64,000 bases of DNA from Pomphorhynchus laevis (lineage: Eukaryota; Acanthocephala; Palaeacanthocephala; Echinorhynchida; Pomphorhynchidae). The notes beneath the pieces are model-generated. The model had not been told where the DNA came from. It saw nothing but the letters and a program-made list of their open reading frames with translations, and did no database searches. The translations under genes and the position numbers were made by a program. The DNA is taken from the NCBI GenBank assembly GCA_012934845.2, contig WNNJ02001998.1, positions 1 to 64,000 of the forward strand, read 5' to 3'. Below are positions 50,040-61,008 of this stretch, piece by piece (position 1 is the stretch's first letter; each line of letters starts with the position of its first letter).

Positions 50040-51545
50040 TGTGGGAGAGTGTGAAAGAGTTTTAAATAGTGTGATAATTGAATTAATTATTGATGGACAA
50101 AAAATAGTGTTTGAAGGATGGAAAGGAAAAGTTGTCTAATGGTAAGAAGTAAGTTTATTCCAAAGAAGATGAGCGACAATAAAAATGGATTCCATAGTTT
50201 GAGCACAATAATGAAACACAAAGAAGAGAGCCACATTAGCGAAGATTTATAGAGGTTAGACGGGATTCGGTAAGTGAAGAAAAATGCAGATAAGAAGGCG
50301 AGTTTGAAAAAGGAGATTGTAAGACCGGGTTTTGTCGTGAACGAATGAATCGAGAGAAAGTTGTCGAAATGAAATCCCACGAAAATGAGATGATCAACAA
50401 TAAGAAGAACGCTCGAATTAATAAATACTGAGGGAGGAGAGGCAAAAAGGAAAGAAGGGATAATCTATAAGATGTTAGACTTGAAATGGTTAAGATACAA
50501 ACGAAGCGAGGAAATATTCTTGAAGATGGATAGAAGACAATTAGTAGAAGAGGCGAATAGAACATCGAAGAGATGATCAGGAGAATGTGAGTCAAGTATC
50601 ATCAGCATATTACATGGTGCGGACATTATGGTCACATGTAATGCTGGAGAGATAACAAAGAAGAAGAGAGAAAAGAATTCGTTCGAGCGCAAAGCCATGA
50701 AGAACGCCACATGAGAGAAGGGTAGAGAAAACGCATTGGAGTAGACATTGAAAGATAGTTCGGAGAGAAAGAGGGTAACCAGGATACTGTAGCAGAAGAA
50801 AATCGATGGTTGTGACGAAGGGGATTAAAGAGGATGGAATTGTCAACAATGTCAAACGCTGAATAAAAATCGAGGGAAATTACGACACTACATAGTTTCT
50901 TATCAATAGGAAGAAGAAAGTCAGAGAGAACTTTGTGGCAGGCTAACTTAGTAGAGTGGTGAGATCGAAAGCATATTGGATAGAATGATGGAATTTAGAC
51001 GAAGAGAGATCAATGCTAACCTAGTTCAACACAAGACGTACAAGTTTAGAGAAAGTTGGAAGGTAAGATATAGGATGAAATGAGGAAGCATCAATGAATC
51101 AAGGAAGGGCTTCTTGATGAGTTGTTAAACTATTGTAAATTTTCATGCAGGAACGAAAGAGGCACTACGAATGAAAGTGTTAAACATTAGGTTAGAAAGG
51201 AGCAAGTTAAATGATCAAAAATTTTAGTATATAAGTATGAAGAAAATCAACAGATGTTTTGCTAGGTAACGATAAAAGCACACGAAAAACATCGTCGACA
51301 GATACAGGAATATAATGAGAGTTCGGGTAGACAAAAATCTAGCAATAAAAACAAGATAGGAGAAAAATACGAGAGAATATGACAAGTTTCAATTCAACTT
51401 TATTCGTGATGGAGCGGATGTTTATGAGGCCCATATGGTATGAAGAGATAGTTAGAGAAAAATACGAGGATGGTAAGTGGTCTTTATCGAATTTTGGGTA
51501 GGTAAAATTATAACATTGATGTATCGAAATGAGGGTGATCAACTG
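50040..51545 (-). mobile_element. Decayed CR1/L2-like LINE, RT half
   Basis: Minus-strand pieces such as LERILFSLLLCYLSSIT match LINE A's LGPILFSLLLGDLSSIS at RT motif B. GFHFDNFLSI matches GFHFDNRLSL. Same family as A, older. Confidence 0.75.
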
Positions 51546-52119
51546 ATCTAAAATTTATTGCTTATGCATCGCGCTGTTATTTTTATCATTTCAAATCAAT
51601 TGATCAAAACAGCTAACTTCGTCTACGTATTTTATATCATGTATTTTATAATATTTTATATTATATTATTTTATATTTATGATTTTTATATTTAAATAGT
51701 TAATTTTAAATAAAATTCATAAACATATAAGTAACATATAATCCAAGGATAAAGTTTTATATTATTTTATTGAAAATATGAAGTCCGCTGATATTGTACT
51801 TGTGATACAATATATATACAACATATATATACAACATCATTTTTTTCATTTTTTTACTGATTTATACAAATTACAGAATCGCTATCTTTAGGTCTTTTAA
51901 GCATACAATAAATAAGATACAATTGATAAGCAAGACGAGTGTAAACAGCTGTGTATAATTAAATACAATCATATATTACAATCAACGTTGCAATTTTATC
52001 CTGAAAGCAAAGTGTACTATTTTTACAAAGGACTGTGAAATTTCCTGTTTATATATAATAAAGAGACTAAATATAACAAGAGACTTTACTCTGATAAAGT
52101 CTGAATATACATACATATA
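51546..52119. other. AT-rich spacer and probable 5' UTR of LINE C
   Basis: Low-complexity AT-rich DNA with an inverted diverged copy of the 4283 motif near 51610. The 5' end of LINE C lies somewhere in 51900-52119; I cannot fix it. Confidence 0.5.
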
Positions 52120-53115
52120 ATGGTCAAACATAGGAAGACTACAAAGCGAGGTGATGCTGCCAAGTTCGTGGATTATCAGGTTCGGTGTTCAAGTGAAGAT
52201 TGTCATGTGTGGACAAGTGTTTCAGTTCCCGGGGAAAAGAAAACAGCACTGTCTAATGCATCTTTCTACTGCGGGTACTGCTGCGCATCTTTGATAAATG
52301 ATTTGAAGACGGAATCTACCCCCTTGGTTGTCGGTCAGTCGAGTTGTAATTCTCTTGGACCCATATCAGCTCCACCAATTCCAAAAAGCATAAGTGCCGG
52401 TCAAAGTAAGGAAGTTCTTATTTCCAAATCTACTAAGAATGTTGAAAATTCCAGTCATAGTGATGGAAGCTATTCTAACTCTATATATCCCTCCTCAAGT
52501 CTTAACTCTATATATCCCTCCTCAAGTTTTGCAAATAATCCAATGAATATAGATTTAACTGTAGAGGGTGATACTGTATCCATGGATGTTCCAGTGCATT
52601 TACCTGATGTTACTAATGATGAAAATACATATTGTCAGGTTTTGAATCATGGTCACATGTCTGATAATGGGACTGTCAAAAAGAAGGAACAAGCGTCAAC
52701 GATAAGTCAACATATACTATCCGCAGTGTCACGTGACAGTCTCGAATTGCAAATTGGTAATAATAGGAAACACACCGCTGATCGATGTAGATCTGTTATT
52801 CTGGCCAATGTAAGAGAATCTTTATTTGAGAACGCACAAGTACGTCTTAACGAGGACGTCCAGAGTGTGAGATTTATATTGACGCAGGTACTTGGTTCTT
52901 GCAATGTGGATATTGTCAAACGTGTTAAACTCGTTGCATTATTTCGACTGGGTAAGCGTGATACACTTAGTAATAGGCCGCGTTTACTCAAGGCCGTATT
53001 TAGAGAGCAGTCACATGCTGAGTTAATTCTTCGGAATTCATATCGTTTAAAAGGATCCCATGTTAGTCTCTTAAAAGATCTTGAGGCTCTTCAAAGGGAG
53101 AAATTGTCTCAATAA
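52120..53115 (+). CDS. LINE C ORF1, 5' part (split by LINE A)
   Basis: 331 codons of a CR1-type ORF1, an RNA-binding chaperone of the retrotransposon particle. N-terminal finger C23-x4-C28...C51-x2-C54 with W31; low-complexity Ser-rich middle with a 9-residue tandem (SIYPSSSLN twice near 123-140); C-terminal RRM-like block from CRSVILANVRE to SYRLKGSHV. The last codon and stop are artefacts: the TAA at 53113 is the first base triplet of the inserted LINE A. The rest of the ORF resumes at 57566. Confidence 0.85.
   Translation: MVKHRKTTKRGDAAKFVDYQVRCSSEDCHVWTSVSVPGEKKTALSNASFYCGYCCASLINDLKTESTPLVVGQSSCNSLGPISAPPIPKSISAGQSKEVLISKSTKNVENSSHSDGSYSNSIYPSSSLNSIYPSSSFANNPMNIDLTVEGDTVSMDVPVHLPDVTNDENTYCQVLNHGHMSDNGTVKKKEQASTISQHILSAVSRDSLELQIGNNRKHTADRCRSVILANVRESLFENAQVRLNEDVQSVRFILTQVLGSCNVDIVKRVKLVALFRLGKRDTLSNRPRLLKAVFREQSHAELILRNSYRLKGSHVSLLKDLEALQREKLSQ
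53107..53112. repeat. Target duplication of LINE A, left
   Basis: TCTCAA, repeated at 57566-57571. Joining the two sides restores the ORF1 frame of LINE C, which supports this as the insertion point. Confidence 0.65.
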
Positions 53116-53202
53116 TAATACAAATTAATAATACAAATTTATTTAATGTGGCAAATGCGTACAAGCTGTACGCTTACAAGTCCACAAATAAAAATGAGAA
53201 AG

Positions 53203-56113
53203 TCAAGCAGTTAAATTGTTCAGATGGGATCGGATTTGTCGTTTGAAGCACTGCAGGGAAGTTGATTGGCGTATATGAATGGGCAGATGATTCCACGATA
53301 GAGGAGCAGCCACCAGGAAGGAGCGGAGTCCAAAGGAGGTAGAGTAGTTTGGGACATGTAAAAGAAGGGAATTACAGGAACGCAAGGAACAGTAAACAGG
53401 ACGAGAATTGTCAAGAAAAGGAAGGTTGAGAAATGAAGGGGTATGAGAATTTACAAGGCGGAAAGCAACGATAAGAAGACGAATTTGAACACGACAATAA
53501 ATTGTAGGCAAATCGAGAGAAGCAAGATGGTAGGATGTGTGATCAAAACGACGAAGACGGAGGAGAATTCGGACAGCTGCGTTGACGATGCGTTGTAGGG
53601 GAAGAAGAGTGGATTTAGGTGAGTTGGAAAATAGACTAAGACAATAATCGAGTCTAGAAAAAAGGAGAGATGATATGAGAGTCATACAAGAAGGGAAATC
53701 GATCAATCTACGAACTTGACGGAGGTTGCGGAGTATCAAGGTAGATGAGCGTACTTTATCTCTAACGAAAGGTTTAAGTGAAAGTCGGTTGTCAAAATGG
53801 AAGCCTAGGAAAACGAGATTATCAACGATAGGAAGAATTGTAGAATTTAATGATACGGAGGGAGGTTCGAAGCCGAGGCGTCGAGGTAGGATCCACATAA
53901 TTTTGGATTTATCAGGATTCAGAGAAAGGCGAAGGGAAGAAAGATGATTGGAAATTGAGACAAGACAGTCGGAAGCAGAAACACTAAGATCGCGAATACG
54001 ATAAACAGGTGCATGAGCATAGATGAGAATGTCATCAGCATATTGCATAACATGGAAGTTAAATTTATGAGAAATCGAAGACAAATCACCAAGAAGAAGA
54101 GAGAAAAGTATAGGGCCTAATACGGAGCCTTGCGGAACACCGGACGGAATGGACGAAGGATGGGAAAGAGAAGAGTTAGAATATACGCGAAATGTACGGT
54201 TTGATAGATAGGAAGAAAACCATGATACAGTTGGTAAAGAGAAGCCATAATCATGACGAAGGCGATGGAGAAGAATCGAGTGATCGACGATGTCAAAAGC
54301 AGACGATAGATCAAGAGAAACTATGACACTACATAATTTATGATCGCGCGATATGAGTAAGTCGTTATAAACTTTAAGACATGCAATTTCGGTAGAGTAA
54401 TTAGAGCGAAAAGCGGCTTGGAAGGGAGGAAATAAGTTAGAGGAATAGAGATATGTATTAACTTGCTTAAGAACGAGACGCTCAAGGAGTTTAGAGAGGG
54501 TTGGGAGAAGTGAGATTGGACGGTACGAAGATGGTAGTGAAGAGTCGAGAGATTGCTTTTTGATGATAGGACGAACAGTGGCGCATTTCCAGATGGAAGG
54601 AAATGTACAGCTACGGATGGACGAGTTGAACAATGTGGTTAGGAAGGGTAAGATAAAAGTGCAGATATTTTTAAGTAAGTGAGTGGGAATTGGGTCAGAA
54701 GGAGAGGTTTTATTAGGTAATGACAGCAGAACCGAAGAAACTTCATCAGACGAAACGGGAAGAAGGTGGAATAGTTCTGGGAGGGAAGTATTTAAAGATA
54801 AGAGTGGGTACAAGGGGGCTATGGGTAGTAGGGAAAGTAAATTAGATAGCTTAGTTTGTAGATAAGAAGAAAATTCATCAGGATTTATATTACAAGGGGT
54901 AGATGATCGTGAAAGAATTGAGTTTAAGATTTTCCAATGAGATTTAGAGTTGGAAGATGACTCGAGTTGATTTCGCCAAAAGAGAGTACGTTTAGTACGT
55001 ATAAGAATGAGATGTGAACGGCGTTGAGAAAAGTAGGAATCACGAAGATTTGGAGGGAGTGAGTTGGGTGAACGTTTAAGAAAGCGTTTATACATACGAA
55101 AAGAGTGACGGAGTCGACGCTTAGAAAGACTACAGTCAGAATCGAACCAGGGAGCATGGCGCAAGCGCTGGGAACGTCGAAGTCGACTAGGTAGAAGGTT
55201 ATTGAGGATCGACGTAAGTTCAGAATCAAACAGAATGCAGAGATCATCGGGAGAGAGATAGTTAAGAGGAAGTGAAAAGAGTGAAGAATTGAGTAAGGCT
55301 GTGCAGAGAATAGGGATATCGAGAAGCTTCCAGGGTCGACTTGGTGTAGATAATGGTAAAGGCGGAGAAGGAGGATGGGGACGAGTAAGAGTAAGAGTGA
55401 CAAGGAAATGATCGGACAAACCAGGATCAGTAATTGACAAGGAGGTATAGTCATTGAAGCAGTTAGGAACAGCAATGATGTCGAGAGCACCGCCGAGAAT
55501 ATGAGTTGGGCTTGTTGAAAGTAATTTATAGTTAAAATCAGAAAAAAGATTAGTTAAAGTGATAGAGTCAGAGTCAGACGGGCGATCAAGACGAATGTTA
55601 AAGTCACCGAGAACAAAAGAAGGAGTATAAGACAATGAACAGTGAGACATTAGATCTGCAAGGTCGTTAAAGAAGATACGTGATGGGGCAACTGAACCTG
55701 GACGGTATACAATCACAAGTTCCAGAGGGAAAGGCGTTGATAATCTGCATATGAGTAATTCGAACGAGGTGTAACGGATGTTAACGTTGATTTTACGTAA
55801 AGACATTGGGTGACGAGCAATGGCAACAATACCGCCATGGTTAGACGCAGTAGATGTATGAGATGTAATTTGACGAGCTGATTCAACTAGAGAACAAACC
55901 AGAGCGACATAGACGACGAATAGCAAGATCGTTGGAGTCAGTGTGCCAGGATTCGGTAATGCAGAGAATATCGATAGATAATTGATCGAAGATATCGAGA
56001 AGCATATCAGCTTTATGAAGAATGGAGCGAGTATTGAATAGACTAAGACGAAAAGTATGCTTAGGAGCGAGATCGACTAGCGAAGAAGACAAGGGGGAGA
56101 GATGGGACGCCAT
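53203..56113 (-). pseudogene. LINE A ORF2 (endonuclease-RT), one frameshift
   Basis: Starts at ATG 56113 (MASHLSPLSSSLVDL), overlapping ORF1 by 37 nt. The frame shifts between about 55926 and 55883. After that 907 codons are open. AP-endonuclease motifs: FNTRSILHKADMLLDIFDQL, ITESWH, FVLGDFNIRLD, GGALDIIAV, DPGLSDHFLV. RT motifs: SYRPISLLPTLSKLLERL, SLDLSSAFDIVDH, GVPQGSVLGPILFSLLLGDL and MQYADDILIYA. The C-terminus has RLDYCLSLFSN and AAPLSWNHLPIHIR, as in CR1/L2. LINE B keeps the frame at the equivalent place. Confidence 0.9.
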
Positions 56114-57402
56114 CGAATTTTTGGCCTTGTGTGAAGAACGTGAAAATTTCCGTTGATTTTACGTATAGATAAGGATGACTCGCCGTTTGTTTCACGTCGA
56201 TGTTTTTCAATGCGAGCTAAATTGAGCTGGGCAATATCAGAAGGGGAGCGGTCAGGAAAGATACGGCAAGTAGATGAAGTGGTAAGAAGTTTAAAACGTT
56301 GGGAGAGTACCGAAGAGGCATGTGAACTATGTCGGAAAACGATTTTTAAGAGTGGAGGACTGAGATGATTTGATTTAGTGGATTTGTTTAAACGAATAAA
56401 GGATACAGGAGCGATATTATTGAAGAGTGATGGGTTATCATCAGGAAGAATGGTTGCTAGGATAGACCTGAAAGCAGATACATCATCATCGAGGCGAGAT
56501 TGTGGAGAAGCAGATTCGGAAAGCTTTAAGTTTGATATGATTATACAGCGATCGCGCGAAGGAAAACGATTTCGTGGAAGTGGTGGACGGACAGAGCTGG
56601 TTGGAGTCGAGGTAGATGAGCAGATAGAAGTGGAAATGACAGGGGTGCTTGATAAAGAATTAATATTGGTTGGAGCAAGTGTGACAGGAGCGGGGTGTTG
56701 AATCGGTTGATCAGAGATGTGACTGGATATGATTTTAAATGAAGGATGTAACTTATTGGGAAGTGTTACGTGGGAGGTAGAGTAAGGAGAATTAAAATAG
56801 GTTGGGGCATGAGTGACAGGAATGGAGTGTTGAATTAGTTGATCGGAAATGTTACTGGAAATGATTTTGATGGAAGGGTGTAAATTATTGAGAGGTGATA
56901 CAGGGGGGGTCGAGTAAGGAGTTCGTGAGGAGAATAAAGAAGTTTGAGATTTATTTAGATTGGGGGAGGAATAGGAAAGAGGAGGTACGAGATGAAAAGC
57001 TTTGCCGTTAGCATTGTTAGAATGAGAAAGATTAATGGAAGTTTGGTACGTAGTTGAACGAGGAGTGTGTGAGAGAGTAGGTTCAATAATGGGATTATAT
57101 GATGCGAAGTCAGGTGTTGATGCGAGGGAAACATCTAAAACAGCATTGGTCTGAGTGGTAGTGTGTGATACAGGAGTAGATGAGCAGGATAACTGTAGTA
57201 GTCGTACTGATGTACAAAAACCGCAAGTGAAATGTTTAAGTTTATACACTGAGTGGTCGGATATTTTAACACGAACAAGTGTCCATACATCGCAATCTTT
57301 GGAATCGCATCCAACTTCAAAGCTGGTATAACCATCATTGCATTTAGATGTGGAAGATTGTTGATCAGGAACAGGGATCTGAGATCGCGCTTTTTTAGGC
57401 AT
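56077..57402 (-). CDS. LINE A ORF1
   Basis: 441 codons, intact. Finger C32-x4-C37-x22-C60-x2-C63 with W40; long Ser/Thr/Pro-rich middle containing an internal duplication (LHPSIKIISSNISDQLIQH and LHPSFKIISSHISDQPIQH); C-terminal RRM-like block from DRCIIISNLKLS to IFPDRSP, then NGESSLSIRKINGNFHVLHT. Its stop lies inside ORF2. Confidence 0.88.
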   Translation of the reverse strand: MPKKARSQIPVPDQQSSTSKCNDGYTSFEVGCDSKDCDVWTLVRVKISDHSVYKLKHFTCGFCTSVRLLQLSCSSTPVSHTTTQTNAVLDVSLASTPDFASYNPIIEPTLSHTPRSTTYQTSINLSHSNNANGKAFHLVPPLSYSSPNLNKSQTSLFSSRTPYSTPPVSPLNNLHPSIKIISSNISDQLIQHSIPVTHAPTYFNSPYSTSHVTLPNKLHPSFKIISSHISDQPIQHPAPVTLAPTNINSLSSTPVISTSICSSTSTPTSSVRPPLPRNRFPSRDRCIIISNLKLSESASPQSRLDDDVSAFRSILATILPDDNPSLFNNIAPVSFIRLNKSTKSNHLSPPLLKIVFRHSSHASSVLSQRFKLLTTSSTCRIFPDRSPSDIAQLNLARIEKHRRETNGESSLSIRKINGNFHVLHTRPKIRWRPISPPCLLR

Positions 57403-57447
57403 GACCTTTTATCGATAGATTGAGCTCAATCCGCGAGCGTAGCGAGC

Positions 57448-57547
57448 GGAACTGACAGGAATAATCTGGAACTGACAGGAATAATCTGGAACTGACAGGA
57501 ATAATCTGGAACTGACAGGAATAATCTGGAACTGACAGGAATAATCT
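57448..57547 (-). promoter_or_regulatory. Five 20-bp monomers at LINE A 5' end
   Basis: GGAACTGACAGGAATAATCT (plus-strand reading) five times without variation, at the 5' end of LINE A. LINE B keeps part of one unit at 60747-60759. Tandem 5' monomers act as the internal promoter in several LINE families; that role here is inferred. Confidence 0.75.
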
Positions 57548-57565
57548 GGAATGTATGTTATTTTA

Positions 57566-57751
57566 TCTCAAACTTTTTTTTAAGCTGAGAAAGAACTTGC
57601 ATCTCGTGTTGCACTTGGTGAGAGCAATCTATGTGTGCAAAATTTTCAAGTAGTGAGGCGACGCATTCGAATCAGTTGGTCCCCATTAGATGTATCGCCT
57701 CTCATGAATGTGGAGGGTTTTGGCAAGGTCTTACAGCATATAAGTGCCTAG
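57566..57751 (+). pseudogene. LINE C ORF1, 3' remainder
   Basis: After the TCTCAA duplicate, the ORF1 frame of LINE C gives AEKELASRVALGESNLCVQN then FQVVRRRIRISW. This is the counterpart of LINE A's NGESSLSIRKINGNFHVLHT. A TAA at 57581-57583 next to a run of eight T stands in the rejoined frame. It ends at TAG 57749-57751, overlapping ORF2 by 121 nt. Confidence 0.75.
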
Positions 57752-60621
57752 CTGATTTGGGATCTGAAGTGTGCCAGATTGCTAGAGATGATATTATTAC
57801 TCGCACTGGTGTGAATAAAAGTCATAGTATATTTTATTGTAATGTTCGGAGCTTGTTACAGAAAGTCGATGAGCTAAAGTTTAGGATCGAGTCTGTTAAT
57901 CCAATTATAGTTGGTATTACAGAATCTTGGCTTAATTGTGATGTATCCGATGCTGAGGTATCCATCCCAGGCTATTCTTTGTTCCGTAGTGATCGGATAG
58001 GGGGTAGGGGTGGTGGCGTAGCTCTCTTTATGAGAGACAAAGTTAAGGTGCGCGTTTTGAGTAAGTCGTCTATTGATAGAGTTGAGAGTTTGTGGTGTCA
58101 GGTGAAGTTTGATAACAGCTCACCCATCATACTGGGTCTTGTGTATCGTGCTCCTAAGGCAATATCTAAGAAACTCATTGAAGAGATAGAGTTGTATACG
58201 CGAGGAGATTGTGATACTGTGATAATTGGGGATCTGAATATGCCAGATGTTGAATGGACTTCGAATACGGTTCTTCCTACTTGTGATAGTGAATCTTGTG
58301 ACCTTATGGAGTGTTTTGCTTATTGTGGTCTTGCTCAGTTTGTTGATGTACATACTCGCTTTTCAAGTTGTAGTTCTTCCCTGCTTGATCTTTGCCTATC
58401 GACAAACAGTCAATTAATCAGTAGTATCCAATATGATTCTCCTGTTGGTTTGTCTGATCACTGTGTAGTTAAAGTTTTGCTTAATATACAAATGAGGGTG
58501 TTTCATCATGCTCGGTACAAACGTCAGATTAATGTTTTTCGGGCAAACTATGATGTTATTACATCAAAGCTGCATAGAGTAAGTTGGCCTGATCCGGCTG
58601 TTGTCGGAGTTGACGAGGCCTGGGATCATTTTCGCGTGACGCTTTATTCTCTAATGGTAAAATTCTCACCTTTGAAGTCTAAGACTAGTCGGAAAAGCGC
58701 TCGTTGGTTTGATACTGAGCTGGCTACTGCGATGAAGGCTCGTGACTTCAGTTTCAAATGCTTTAAGGGTGGGTTTTGTAAATATGGTGTTTATAAGCAG
58801 GCGAGAAATTTCTTCAATTCTTTAAAGCGACATAAGCGCTATTTATTTGAAAATGGTCTAGCTCATAGTTGTAGACATGATCCCAAAGCACTCTTTCTAT
58901 ATGTGAATAGTAGTAGGAACGCTAATAAAACAATTGGCCAATATTTTGATAGCGTTATTGAAGACGACCTTGCTGAGATGTTCTCAAGGCATTTTTACTT
59001 GTACAAAGAGACTACAAACGAGTATTCTGAACCTATCCAGAACAGTGAGACGATAAGAGGTGCTAGTGTTTCATATCCTAGTTTAGACATAGCTAATTTG
59101 ATAACTCCTGAGAAAGTTTTAGCTGAACTGCATCGTCTTAAAGAGACAAACTCCAAAAGTGCTGATTTGTTACCTTCGATATATCTTCGTCGAATAGCAG
59201 ACTCAATATATACACCACTTTGTAACATATTTCGACAATCTATTATTGATACGAATCTTCCAAAAGAGTGGAAACAATCGATCATTCACCCCATCTTCAA
59301 AAAGGGTGATAGATCTTCAGCAGACAATTATAGACCAGTAAGTATTACTTGCTTATGTTGTAGAATGTTAGAGCGAATTATACATGGTTATATGGTCAAG
59401 TTTTATAGTGAGAATAATGTAATAGCTTCTGAGCAACATGGTTTCCGTAAGGGTTATTCGACAGTTACTAATCTACTCGCTGCCCATCTTGATTGGTCAG
59501 CTAATAAAGCCGTATCAATTGCTACTGACATCATATTCTTCGATTTCTCTAAGGCATTTGACAGAGTAGACCATAGACTCCTCCTAAATAAACTAGAGAA
59601 AAGTGGCATTCCATTTTTGCTTGTTAGATGGATTGAATCGTTTTTAAGCAATCGTAGTTATTGTGTGCATGTAGATAATTTTTACTCTTCTTCGCGGCCA
59701 TGTAATATAGGGGTGCCTCAAGGTTCAGTATTGGGTCCATTGTTATTTAGTGTCTACATCAACGATATCCCGGAATTTATTGATTCTCGGATGCTTTTAT
59801 ATGCAGACGATTTGAAAATCTGGCGGGCAATTCGTTCACCCAATGATATAGTTAAACTGCAACGGGATATCGATGAAGTCGAAAATTGGGCTCTGCTCAA
59901 TAGGTTGATTGTAAATATATCAAAATGCAAACATTTACGTGTTCGTGGCGGAAATGCTCAATCTTTAGTTAATTATAGATTTCAAAGCAGTGATATAGAA
60001 CGAGTGAACAAATATAAGGACTTGGGAGTGTGGATAAACAGTGATTTGAGTACCGTCACACATACTGAACATGCTTGTTCAAATGCGTTGGGGATAATCG
60101 GTCAACTTCGACGCACTTTCATTTCACTCAATCAATTTGCCCTACGTCCGCTAATCTTTGCTCATGTGTTGAGCCGTCTTCTATATGCTGCGCCGTGTGT
60201 GTATCCCCAAAATTCAAAAGAACATATTAGTTCAGAGAGGGTACTTCATAGAGCTACCAAGCTAGCACCGCAACTGAAATTTTTGTCGTACCCTGATCGA
60301 TTAAAAGCACTTAGACTTGAGACTGTCACGTGGACCCGCCGGTACATCGATATGAGTATGGTCTGGCAAATTCTGAATGATTTGGATCATCCACTTCGAG
60401 ATTGTCTTCATTTGCGATCATCCAATATCCTCCGAGGCCATGGTTTAACCCTGCGACGTGAAAGGATAAGAAAATCACGAGCTGTCCAATTTGATCGGCG
60501 AGTTGTATCTCTGTGGAATAGACTTGGAGAGTCAACAGTGTGCAGTAGCAATATCAACGAATTCAAAAAGAAATTACGGATGGAGGATGCCATGGGGAAA
60601 GCTGCTTTTCCGTATTTGTGA
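57631..60621 (+). CDS. LINE C ORF2: AP-endonuclease and reverse transcriptase, intact
   Basis: 996 uninterrupted codons. Endonuclease: FYCNVRSLLQKVDELKFRIE, GITESWL, GRGGGVALFM, IIGDLNMPDVEW, LLDLCLST, GLSDHCVV. RT: NYRPVSITCLCCRMLERIIH, EQHGFRKGYS, FFDFSKAFDRVDH, GVPQGSVLGPLLFSVYINDI, LLYADDLKIW. C-terminus: RATKLAPQLKFLSYPDRLKA, then RRYIDMSMV, close to CR1 elements of flatworms and other invertebrates. It cuts the target and copies element RNA there. No in-frame Met lies between 57631 and residue 130, so the start overlaps ORF1. The intact frame contrasts with the split ORF1. Confidence 0.92.
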   Translation: MCAKFSSSEATHSNQLVPIRCIASHECGGFWQGLTAYKCLADLGSEVCQIARDDIITRTGVNKSHSIFYCNVRSLLQKVDELKFRIESVNPIIVGITESWLNCDVSDAEVSIPGYSLFRSDRIGGRGGGVALFMRDKVKVRVLSKSSIDRVESLWCQVKFDNSSPIILGLVYRAPKAISKKLIEEIELYTRGDCDTVIIGDLNMPDVEWTSNTVLPTCDSESCDLMECFAYCGLAQFVDVHTRFSSCSSSLLDLCLSTNSQLISSIQYDSPVGLSDHCVVKVLLNIQMRVFHHARYKRQINVFRANYDVITSKLHRVSWPDPAVVGVDEAWDHFRVTLYSLMVKFSPLKSKTSRKSARWFDTELATAMKARDFSFKCFKGGFCKYGVYKQARNFFNSLKRHKRYLFENGLAHSCRHDPKALFLYVNSSRNANKTIGQYFDSVIEDDLAEMFSRHFYLYKETTNEYSEPIQNSETIRGASVSYPSLDIANLITPEKVLAELHRLKETNSKSADLLPSIYLRRIADSIYTPLCNIFRQSIIDTNLPKEWKQSIIHPIFKKGDRSSADNYRPVSITCLCCRMLERIIHGYMVKFYSENNVIASEQHGFRKGYSTVTNLLAAHLDWSANKAVSIATDIIFFDFSKAFDRVDHRLLLNKLEKSGIPFLLVRWIESFLSNRSYCVHVDNFYSSSRPCNIGVPQGSVLGPLLFSVYINDIPEFIDSRMLLYADDLKIWRAIRSPNDIVKLQRDIDEVENWALLNRLIVNISKCKHLRVRGGNAQSLVNYRFQSSDIERVNKYKDLGVWINSDLSTVTHTEHACSNALGIIGQLRRTFISLNQFALRPLIFAHVLSRLLYAAPCVYPQNSKEHISSERVLHRATKLAPQLKFLSYPDRLKALRLETVTWTRRYIDMSMVWQILNDLDHPLRDCLHLRSSNILRGHGLTLRRERIRKSRAVQFDRRVVSLWNRLGESTVCSSNINEFKKKLRMEDAMGKAAFPYL

Positions 60622-60712
60622 TACTTTTATTATATTTTCTTTTTTTCTGCAGTGAACCAGCCAATTAAGCCAGGCTTTTATGTGCTGTTGAAACATTAAT
60701 AATAATAATAAC
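60622..60712 (+). terminator. LINE C 3' UTR and (TAA)n tail
   Basis: Short UTR ending GAAACATTAATAATAATAAT, the simple TAA tail usual for CR1-group LINEs. Next to it come about 35 bp of spacer and then LINE B. Confidence 0.7.
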
Positions 60713-61008
60713 AAAAGTCTTGGTTATTATAATTCTTACAATTTTTCCTGTCAGTTCCGCTCGCGTATTGATATAGCTCGCGTATTTGATATATTTGGTT
60801 TCTGATAAACATACACAAATTACAATTATATACTTCTGTATATAAAGAAAATTTGGTTTCTGATAAACATACAATAAAATAACATACAAGAGATTAATAT
60901 ACACAGAGGATAAATATTACAACTGACCGCTTTGGTGTTTACGAAAATATTAATCTAATATACATACAACGAGGAGAATAAAATCACGAATCAAACGACT
61001 ATATACAA

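Larger units (their letters stand above)
53113..57565 (-). mobile_element. LINE A: CR1/L2-like retrotransposon nested in LINE C
   Basis: 4.45 kb, minus strand, inserted in ORF1 of LINE C. In its own sense it has five 20-bp units, a short UTR, ORF1, ORF2 with AP-endonuclease and RT, and a 3' UTR ending in ATTTGTATTATTA repeats. No RNase H. It is near full length but ORF2 has one frame change near its start. Confidence 0.88.

Noticed and set aside
53726-56701. Several plus-strand ORFs of 60-107 codons across LINE A
   Set aside because: Antisense shadows of LINE A ORF1 and ORF2.
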